A stretch of 38,119 bases of DNA. Source: UBA4655 sp964585575 (GTDB lineage Bacteria; Planctomycetota; Planctomycetia; Pirellulales; UBA1268). The notes beneath the pieces are model-generated. The model was not told the origin of the DNA. It saw only the letters and a program-made list of their open reading frames with translations, and made no database searches. Position numbers and translations under genes: made by a program. Where the stretch lies: contig CAZPEM010000010.1 in NCBI GenBank assembly GCA_964585575.1, positions 1 through 38,119 of the forward strand. The letters are read 5' to 3'. Shown in pieces: positions 32,128 to 38,119 of this stretch (positions are counted from its first letter, which is position 1; each line of letters starts with the position of its first letter).

Positions 32128-33248
32128 TCGACTCCGGGGAGCCCCGGGGACCGATCTCGCGACGGGCCGCGAAGTTCGACTCGTCCGGCATCCGACGGGT
32201 ATTCGATCTCGCGGCCACGCTCGACGATCCGATCAACCTCTCGATCGGCCAGCCCGATTTCCCGATGCCGGCCGAGGCGGCGGCCGCCGCCAAGCGGGCG
32301 ATCGACGAGGGGCGCAACGCCTACACGCCGACGCAGGGCATCGCCCCGCTCCGTGATCGACTCGAGGATGATGTGCGGCGGGAGTTCGGCCAGCCCGGGC
32401 GAGCGCTCGCCGTCACGAGCGGCTCGTCGGGGGCGCTCGTGCTCGTGCTGATGTCGCTCATCGACCCCGGCGACGAGGTGATCATCTTCGAGCCGGCGTT
32501 CGTGATGTACCGGCCGCTCGTCGAGTTTCTCGGGGGCGTCGTCGTGCCGATCGACACGAGCCCCTCCTTCGCGATCGACGTCGAGGCAGTGGAGGCGGCG
32601 ATCACGCCCAGGACCCGGGCGATCCTGCTCAATACGCCCTCGAATCCGACCGGACAGGTCGTGTCGGCCGACGTGGCCCGCGACCTGGCGACGCTCGCCG
32701 AACGCCGCGGCGTGACGCTCGTGAGCGACGAGCTCTACCGATCGTTCTGCTACGACGGGCCCTTCGCGTCGCCGGCGAGGTTCAGCGAGTCGGTCGTCGT
32801 CATCGACGGTTTCTCGAAGTCGCATGCGATGACCGGCTGGCGGGTCGGCTGGGTGCATGGTCCGAAGCCGGTGGTTCAGGCCTGCGTCACGCTCCAGCAG
32901 TATTCGTTCGTCTGTGCGCCGCAGGTCGGGCAGTGGGCGGCGCTGGCCGCGGTCGAGGCCGACATGAGCCGCCCGCTCGCCGAGTGCCGCCGGAAAAGGG
33001 ATCACCTCATGGCGGCGCTCGAGGGCCGCTACCGCTTCACGCGGCCCGGCGGTGCGTTCTATCTGTATCCGGAGGCTCCGGGCGGCTCGGGGCAGGCCTT
33101 CGCCGAGAGGGCCGTCCGCGAGGAGAAGCTGCTCGTCGTGCCGGGAAAGGTGTTCGGCGCCGCCGATACGCACTTCCGCATCGCCTACACCGTCTCCGAT
33201 CGCACGCTCGACCGCGGCATCGAGGCGCTCCTGCGGCTCGCTTCGTGA
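32124..33248 (+). CDS. Pyridoxal-phosphate aminotransferase, class I/II
   Basis: This 374-residue fold-type I PLP enzyme starts at ATG 32124 inside the stop of the TlpA-like gene. The Schiff-base Lys232 lies in SKSHAMTGWRVGW, with Asp202 and Tyr205 in SDELY and Asn174 in NTPSNPTG. The substrate-carboxylate Arg is in FRIAYT near the C-terminus. LSIGQPDFPMPA and NAYTPTQGIAPLRD at the N-terminus are typical of the aspartate/aromatic aminotransferase group (AspC/PatA-like). The amino-acid specificity cannot be fixed from sequence alone. Confidence 0.9.
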   Translation: MIDSGEPRGPISRRAAKFDSSGIRRVFDLAATLDDPINLSIGQPDFPMPAEAAAAAKRAIDEGRNAYTPTQGIAPLRDRLEDDVRREFGQPGRALAVTSGSSGALVLVLMSLIDPGDEVIIFEPAFVMYRPLVEFLGGVVVPIDTSPSFAIDVEAVEAAITPRTRAILLNTPSNPTGQVVSADVARDLATLAERRGVTLVSDELYRSFCYDGPFASPARFSESVVVIDGFSKSHAMTGWRVGWVHGPKPVVQACVTLQQYSFVCAPQVGQWAALAAVEADMSRPLAECRRKRDHLMAALEGRYRFTRPGGAFYLYPEAPGGSGQAFAERAVREEKLLVVPGKVFGAADTHFRIAYTVSDRTLDRGIEALLRLAS

Positions 33249-33318
33249 TCCGCCCCCGAGTTCGGGGCTGTCCGTGCCCTCTCGCCCGGACGTTCGCTCC
33301 GGGCCGCCGTGCTCGCTC

Positions 33319-34605
33319 TCAGGCGCTCTTCGTGCGGGCCTCGGGGAGCGGGAGGACCGCTTCGCCCGTGTCGACGTTCCGCTCCGTGATGACGTAGCGG
33401 CTGCCCGGGTGCTCCGGCAGTTCGAACATGATGTCGAGCATCACGTCCTCGATGATCGACCGGAGGCCGCGGGCGCCGGTCTCCTTCTTCATCGCCTTGC
33501 GGGCGATCGAGCGGAGCGCGCCGTCGGTGAATTCGAGGTCGCAGTTCTCGAGGCTGAACAGCTTCTGGTACTGCTTCACGAGGGCGTTCTTCGGCTCACG
33601 GAGCACCTTCACGAGCGCCTCCTCGTCGAGCGGCTTGAGCGACGAGATCACGGGCAGTCGGCCGATGAGTTCGGGGATCAGGCCGAATTCGAGGATGTCG
33701 TCCGAGTCGACCTGCGGCAGCAGTTCGGAGAGATCGGCATCCTGCCGGTAGCCCGCAGGCTGGCCGAAGCCGATCGTCCGCTTCCCGAGCCGCCTCGAGA
33801 TGATCTTGTCGATGCCGACGAACGTGCCGCCGCAGATGAAGAGGATGTTCGACGTGTCGATCTGGATGTACTGCTGCTCGGGGTGCTTTCGGCCCCCTTG
33901 CGGCGGAACATTCGCGACCGTGCCCTCGAGCATCTTGAGCAGCGCCTGCTGGACACCCTCGCCCGAGACGTCGCGGGTGATCGAGACGTTCTGGCTCGTC
34001 TTGCCGATCTTGTCGATCTCGTCGATGTAGAGCACGCCCCGCTGGGCGGCCTCGATGTCGAAGTCGGCCGCGTTGAGCAGCTTCAGGAGCAGGTTTTCGA
34101 CGTCCTCGCCGACGTAGCCGGCCTCCGTGAGGGTCGTCGCGTCGCCGATCGCGAACGGCACGTTGAGAATCCGGGCGAGCGTGCGGGCCAGCAGCGTCTT
34201 GCCACAGCCGGTGGGGCCGAGCAGAAGGATGTTCGACTTCTCGACCTCGACGTCGGAGTTTTCGCTCCCGAGCGTCAGCCGCTTGTAGTGGCTGTGGACG
34301 GCCACCGCCAAAACCCGCTTGGCATGTTCCTGGCCGATGACGTACTCGTCGAGGTGCGAGACGATCTCACGGGGCGACGGGATCGACGTGAAGAGCTGCT
34401 TGCCGGTGCCTCGGCGTCGCTTCTCCTGGTCGAGGATCGACTGGCACAGCTCGATGCACTCGCCGCAGATGTAGACGTCGCCGGGGCCCTCGACCAGCGG
34501 CCCGACGTCGCGGTAGCTCTTCCGGCAGAACGAGCAGAAGGCGTTTTTCTTGGTGGTCCCGCCGGTGCCGCGACGGCCGAGGTTGACGTCTTTCCCTGTT
34601 GGCAT
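33319..34605 (-). CDS. clpX: ATP-dependent Clp protease ATP-binding subunit ClpX
   Basis: This 428-residue AAA+ unfoldase feeds substrates to ClpP. The zinc-binding domain is CSFC...CGEC at about 24-55. Walker A is GPTGCGKT at about 130, the pore loop is GYVGE, Walker B is VLYIDEIDK, and the ClpP-binding IGF loop is RTIGFGQ. The sensor region IPELIGRLPV and GARGLRSIIEDVMLDIMFEL are standard ClpX sequence. The length is normal. clpP is not adjacent in this window. The SHOCT-like gene is 55 bp upstream on the same strand and could be cotranscribed. Confidence 0.97.
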   Translation of the reverse strand: MPTGKDVNLGRRGTGGTTKKNAFCSFCRKSYRDVGPLVEGPGDVYICGECIELCQSILDQEKRRRGTGKQLFTSIPSPREIVSHLDEYVIGQEHAKRVLAVAVHSHYKRLTLGSENSDVEVEKSNILLLGPTGCGKTLLARTLARILNVPFAIGDATTLTEAGYVGEDVENLLLKLLNAADFDIEAAQRGVLYIDEIDKIGKTSQNVSITRDVSGEGVQQALLKMLEGTVANVPPQGGRKHPEQQYIQIDTSNILFICGGTFVGIDKIISRRLGKRTIGFGQPAGYRQDADLSELLPQVDSDDILEFGLIPELIGRLPVISSLKPLDEEALVKVLREPKNALVKQYQKLFSLENCDLEFTDGALRSIARKAMKKETGARGLRSIIEDVMLDIMFELPEHPGSRYVITERNVDTGEAVLPLPEARTKSA

Positions 34606-34660
34606 GAGGCCGGTTTTCCCTTCTGTACTACGGACTGCGAGCAGGTCGTGGGGCCACGCG

Positions 34661-34882
34661 TCACGAAGACGACCGGCGACCCTCGACGAGCGTTCTTATC
34701 TTTCGGTATTCATCCTCGCTCAGCACACCCTGGCTTTTCAGATTTTTGCAATCGGCCAGCATGTTTTCCCAATCGACACGATCGTCACCCTGGCGGCGCC
34801 GCCAGGCCCTGGCCCAGGCTATTGCCGCAACCCCTGCGGCGAGCAAGAGCACTAGTCCGACCACGCTGACAAAGTTGACCAC
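34661..34882 (-). CDS. Small SHOCT-like membrane protein
   Basis: This 73-residue protein has one N-terminal transmembrane helix (VSVVGLVLLLAAGVAAIAWA) and a basic stretch (RAWRRRQ). The C-terminal LKSQGVLSEDEYRKIRTLVE resembles the short SHOCT/C-terminal oligomerisation motif found at the ends of many bacterial proteins. The start is GTG at 34882, and the Shine-Dalgarno is weak. It precedes clpX on the same strand. Its function is unknown. Confidence 0.65.
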   Translation of the reverse strand: MVNFVSVVGLVLLLAAGVAAIAWARAWRRRQGDDRVDWENMLADCKNLKSQGVLSEDEYRKIRTLVEGRRSSS

Positions 34883-34966
34883 GTTGACGCTCTCGCCGCC
34901 AGATCAAAGCCGCGGGATACGCGGCATCCCCGCCAAACCCTGACACTTTCGGGACTTTCTCCGATT

Positions 34967-36886
34967 ATGTCGGTCCGTGAACGGTGCGGTCCAGCCGGCA
35001 ACGCTTCCGGAAAGAAGGGATGTGCCCGTCGCGGCCGCGTGACGCGACTTTTCCGCCCCGACCATCCGATTTCCCCCGATATGCGGGGTTCCTGCGAGCC
35101 AACGTCCACCGACGCGACTTCGACACGGCCTGGGCCGTGGGGTGTCGTGTTGCGCGGCGGCACGGGCAGGAGGCTGCCGGCGGTGGCCGCCATCTGCCTG
35201 ATCGCGGCCTCCACGTCCGTGGCGATCGATCGAGGGCTCGATGCGGCGGAGCCTGGGCCGCTCCCGCCGGCCGTCCGAACCCGGCAGCGGACGTTTTCGA
35301 TCCCCTTCAGCCTCCCGAAGCCCTCGTCCGCCGACGCCGCGCCGCGGCAGGTCGTCATGGACGCCTCGCGGGATCTTGGTGCGTCCTGGCAGACGGTCGG
35401 GCAGGTCGCCCCATCGGCCGGCTCGTTCACCTACACCGCCGATGCCGATGGCGAGTACTGGTTTCGACTGCGATCGATCGATTCCAAGGGCCGGCTTCGT
35501 GGCGGCGAGGGGCCCGACATGAGAGTCGTGGTCGATGCCGCCGGCCCGAAGCTCGTCGGCCGCGCGTGGAAGGGGGGCGACGGCGAGGTGGTCTGCCGCT
35601 TCGCCGCCACCGACGACTCCGTGAATCTCGAGTCGGTCGTCGTCGAGTACCGCTCGGCGACCGAGCCGCAGTGGAAACGTGTCGCGGCCCAGCCGGTGCT
35701 GGCCCGCGAGTCGCCCGCCCACCTGCTCGGCGAGGAGATCTGGTGGGCCGGCGAGAAGACCGACGGGCTCGTCGTCCGCGTGTCGCTCGCCGACGCCTCG
35801 GGCAATCCCGCGACGAAGCAGTTCACGCTCGAGCCGGTCGATCCCCGGGTCGACCAGGCGACGCTCGCCCGCGAGCTCGGGGTGCCGCCGCTCCCCGGAG
35901 CCGGCGGGGGCATGGCGACCTCTCCGGCCCTGGCCGCGGCCCCCTCCCCTGCACCGCCGCAGGCGGCGTTTTTTGCGGCGAGTTCGCCCGACGGCTGGCC
36001 CGCGGAACGGGCCCCCGCTTGGTCGCCGGAGTCGATCGGCAATCCGCTGCGCCGGCCGGGCGGCGAGGCCGTCCACAGCGTGCTTGCTCCGAGCGATGCC
36101 GTCGGATCGAAGCCGTCGGCGGCGGGCCCGGTATCGTTCACGGCCGCACGGCCCGCGGCGGCGAAGGAGGCTGCCCCGGAAGGCCTGCCGGGAGGCGTGG
36201 TCGGAAAATCGGGCGGCGGTCTCGAGTACCGTGGCCGACCGCTCCAGATCGTCGCCTCGCGGAAGTTCGCGTGGGACTACGAGCTGCCCGACGCGAAGTC
36301 GGCCGGCCGCGTTCAGGTGGAGCTGTGGGGCACGCGGGACGGCGGCGTCACCTGGCAGCGGTTCGGCCAGGACGACGACAACGCCAGTCCGATCGACGTC
36401 TCGCTCGCCGAGCCGGGGCTCTACGGGTTTCGACTCGAGATCGGCCACGAGGGCGACGCCCCGGAAAGCCCGCGGAGCGGGGAGCTGCCAGACAGCTGGC
36501 TTGGCGTCGACGAGACGCCGCCCGAGGTCCAGATCCTGTCGGTCACGCGAGATGAGCCGCAGGCCGGAGCCACGCCGGTCAGGGCGGTCGTCGTTCGTTA
36601 CTCCGTTCGCGATCCGCTGCTCCTGCCGCAGTCCACGGGCATCGATTACGCTCCCGGGCCCGACGGCCCGTTCGTGCCGATCGCCGACCGGCTGGAACCG
36701 GTCGGAGAGTATCGCTGGATTCCCGATCGCGGCGTCCCGGCGCGTGTCCACCTGCGGGTGACCGCCCGCGACGCCGCCGGCAACCTCGGCAAGGCCACGA
36801 CGACGGAAGCGGTCGTGATCTCGGCGCCGAGATCCGTCGGCCGTCTCGGCGGGGTCCGGGCTTCGCCGTCCGAAGCCGCCCCGTGA
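34967..36886 (+). CDS. Exported protein with Ig/fibronectin-like beta domains
   Basis: Up to 639 residues; the start is uncertain. The signal peptide is RLPAVAAICLIAASTSVAID at about residues 70-90 of the longest frame. Before it lies non-hydrophobic sequence, so GTG 35147 or ATG 35081 may be the true start. Two beta-sandwich-like regions (about 100-270 and 405-630) contain ASRDLGASWQTVGQVAPSAG, GEYWFRLRSIDSKGR, and a second copy with TRDGGVTWQRFGQD and EPGLYGFRLEIGHE, followed by IDYAPGPDGPFVPIAD. They are linked by a Pro/Ala-rich spacer. The composition is typical of planctomycete extracellular proteins. No enzymatic motif was seen. Confidence 0.72.
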   Translation: MSVRERCGPAGNASGKKGCARRGRVTRLFRPDHPISPDMRGSCEPTSTDATSTRPGPWGVVLRGGTGRRLPAVAAICLIAASTSVAIDRGLDAAEPGPLPPAVRTRQRTFSIPFSLPKPSSADAAPRQVVMDASRDLGASWQTVGQVAPSAGSFTYTADADGEYWFRLRSIDSKGRLRGGEGPDMRVVVDAAGPKLVGRAWKGGDGEVVCRFAATDDSVNLESVVVEYRSATEPQWKRVAAQPVLARESPAHLLGEEIWWAGEKTDGLVVRVSLADASGNPATKQFTLEPVDPRVDQATLARELGVPPLPGAGGGMATSPALAAAPSPAPPQAAFFAASSPDGWPAERAPAWSPESIGNPLRRPGGEAVHSVLAPSDAVGSKPSAAGPVSFTAARPAAAKEAAPEGLPGGVVGKSGGGLEYRGRPLQIVASRKFAWDYELPDAKSAGRVQVELWGTRDGGVTWQRFGQDDDNASPIDVSLAEPGLYGFRLEIGHEGDAPESPRSGELPDSWLGVDETPPEVQILSVTRDEPQAGATPVRAVVVRYSVRDPLLLPQSTGIDYAPGPDGPFVPIADRLEPVGEYRWIPDRGVPARVHLRVTARDAAGNLGKATTTEAVVISAPRSVGRLGGVRASPSEAAP

Positions 36887-36958
36887 GCGACTCCAGGACG
36901 GTCTCCACGTCCGGCGGTCCCTTCCACCGTCGGGGGCAGCGGTGTGTAGACTCGAGTG

Positions 36959-38056
36959 ATGCCGGTTCCCGCCCATGTGCCGCTCGTCGTCGCCACCCGC
37001 GGTGATGCGATCGAGAACGTTCACTACGGGTCGATCGCGGTGGTGGACGCGGCGGGCCGCCTGCTCCGGTCGGCCGGCGACCCGCGGGCGCTGACGTTCA
37101 CCCGCTCGGCGCTGAAGCCCTTTCAGGCGTTGCCGCTGCTCCGCGACGACGGCACCCGCCGATTCGGCCTCGACGCCCGCGAGGTCGCGATCATGGCCGC
37201 GAGTCACTCGGGCGAGCCCTTCCACGTGGCGGCCGTCGAGAGCCTGCTGCGGAAATCGGGCAACGACTGGCAGCGGCTGAAGTGCGGCTGCCACGTGCCG
37301 TTCATGTACGAGACGCTCGGCCGCGTGCCGCCTCCGGACGAGCGGTTCGACGCCCGGTGGCACAACTGCTCCGGCAAGCACGCGGGCTTCCTCGCATGGT
37401 GCAGGCTGCACGGCGAGCCGGTCGAAACCTACCTCGATCCCGGGCACCCACTGCAGCGCCGGATCCGGGAAGAGGTCGGCGGCCTTCTTGGCCTCGTGCC
37501 CGACGCCATCGTGGCCGGCATCGACGGCTGCGGCGCGCCAAACCTCGCGCTGCCGCTGGAGTCGCTGGCCCGGCTGTGGGCGGTGCTGGCCGCCGGCGGC
37601 GCGGGCACGCCGACCGACGCGCTCCTCGACCGGCTCTTCGAGGCAATGACGACGCACCCGGAGTACGTCTCGGGCACCGGCCGCAGCGACCTGCACTTCA
37701 CGCGCGCGGGCCGCGGAGACTGGGTCGCGAAAGTCGGCGCGGCGGGCGTCCAGGTGATCGGCGTGCGGTCCCGCGGGCTCGGCATCGCGATCAAGATCGC
37801 CGACGGCCATGCGGCCGCCCGCTTCGTGGCCGCGTTCGCGGTGCTTCGATCGCTGGGGTTGGCGGCGGCCGACGAGGCCGAGATCGGGCAGTATGCGAAG
37901 ATCGACCTCACGACCGCCGCCGGCCTGCCCGCCGGCGAGATGCGGCCGATCTTCGCACTCGAAGTCCACGGTTCGTCGGCCCGGTCGATTCGTCGGCCCG
38001 AGCGATCACGCCGCGGCCGGGCAATCAATCCAGAAACGTGTCCGGACGGACCTTGA
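36959..38056 (+). CDS. Class 3 (Rhizobial-type) L-asparaginase
   Basis: This 365-residue protein belongs to the asparaginase family typified by Rhizobium etli ReAV, distinct from the bacterial and plant types. Residues matching the ReAV active site are all present: Ser50 and Lys53 in FTRSALKPFQ, Ser82 in ASHSG, Cys137 and Lys140 in HNCSGKHAG, Cys191 in IDGCGAPN, and a Lys near 258 in WVAKVGAAGV. The Cys/Lys set should bind zinc. It hydrolyses asparagine to aspartate and ammonia. ATG 36959 is preferred to the adjacent GTG 36956. The last 25 residues are basic and overlap the minus-strand HigA gene. Confidence 0.88.
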   Translation: MPVPAHVPLVVATRGDAIENVHYGSIAVVDAAGRLLRSAGDPRALTFTRSALKPFQALPLLRDDGTRRFGLDAREVAIMAASHSGEPFHVAAVESLLRKSGNDWQRLKCGCHVPFMYETLGRVPPPDERFDARWHNCSGKHAGFLAWCRLHGEPVETYLDPGHPLQRRIREEVGGLLGLVPDAIVAGIDGCGAPNLALPLESLARLWAVLAAGGAGTPTDALLDRLFEAMTTHPEYVSGTGRSDLHFTRAGRGDWVAKVGAAGVQVIGVRSRGLGIAIKIADGHAAARFVAAFAVLRSLGLAAADEAEIGQYAKIDLTTAAGLPAGEMRPIFALEVHGSSARSIRRPERSRRGRAINPETCPDGP

Positions 38057-38119
38057 ACCTCGCCGCCAGTCGTCGGATATGGCCCACGGTGAGCGCACGG
38101 TCTCCCTTGAGAATCTTGG
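38025..38119 (-). CDS. higA: HigA-like XRE-family antitoxin, C-terminal fragment
   Basis: The minus strand runs in from the window edge in the frame KILKGDRALTVGHIRRLAAR, then FKVRPDTFLD and TGA at 38027-38025. This is the recognisable end of the HigA helix-turn-helix domain (usually ...KILNGKRxLSxxHIRKLAxRFxVSPxVF). The N-terminus lies outside the window. The gene probably forms a toxin-antitoxin pair with a HigB or RelE-like toxin beyond the edge. It overlaps the asparaginase 3' end by 32 bp. Confidence 0.72.
   Translation of the reverse strand, partial: KILKGDRALTVGHIRRLAARFKVRPDTFLD

Noticed and set aside
34904..37969. 1021-codon minus-strand open frame across the Ig-like and asparaginase genes
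   Set aside because: It spans two plus-strand genes with clear signal peptide and catalytic motifs and has no recognisable domain of its own.

Overview
The window looks like one chromosomal scaffold piece of a high-GC planctomycete (Planctomycetota, probably Pirellulales-like), most likely from an assembled metagenome, because a run of exactly 100 N joins two contigs at 20167-20266. The phylum call rests on two TIGR03000-type beta domains in a Ser/Gly-rich surface protein, many exported proteins and lipoproteins with planctomycete-style low-complexity regions, a DUF11 lipoprotein, and frequent GTG/TTG starts with weak ribosome-binding sites. No rRNA, tRNA, CRISPR array or intact transposase was seen.

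Layout. 1-73: the first 24 codons of a leuA-like gene leaving the window on the minus strand. 206-8451: a tightly packed plus-strand operon with an RND metal-efflux adaptor and CzcA-type pump, a MazG-like pyrophosphohydrolase, a large exported membrane protein and an ABC ATPase. 8604-10705: an exported FKBP prolyl isomerase followed by an isoaspartyl methyltransferase with an extra C-terminal domain. 10871-12049: the TIGR03000 protein. 12170-15442: an HTTM-protein pair, TruA and a Ser/Thr kinase, nearly all overlapping. 15727-17966: AccA and an exported coiled-coil protein, preceded by related intergenic repeats.

18000-21550 is an accessory, decaying island. It holds a partial copy of accA, an orphan CopG-type antitoxin with only the tail of its BrnT-like toxin, a type IIL (MmeI-like) restriction-modification gene broken into three frames, the tail of a HicA-like toxin, and a two-gene nucleotidyltransferase cassette that still looks intact. 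A 28-bp sequence closely resembling a XerCD dif site lies at its right edge (21515-21542). This is the most interesting signal in the window, either as the chromosomal dif or as a dif-like attachment site used by mobile cassettes.

21684-30772 returns to core and envelope genes: CvpA-like protein (minus), a YdjM-like membrane hydrolase, a His-rich ZIP transporter, a small four-helix membrane protein (minus), PdxA, a LolA-like exported protein (minus), and a cluster of three exported proteins, two of which share a domain. 30913-33248 encodes a TlpA-like thioredoxin overlapping an aminotransferase. 33319-34882 (minus) encodes ClpX with a small SHOCT-like membrane protein upstream. 34967-38056 encodes an Ig-like exported protein and a Rhizobial-type (class 3) asparaginase. 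The window ends in the C-terminus of a HigA-like antitoxin on the minus strand.

The genes do not form one pathway. The clearest functional units are the metal-efflux operon, the HTTM pair, the extracytoplasmic 27.6-30.8 kb cluster, and the remnant toxin-antitoxin/restriction island.
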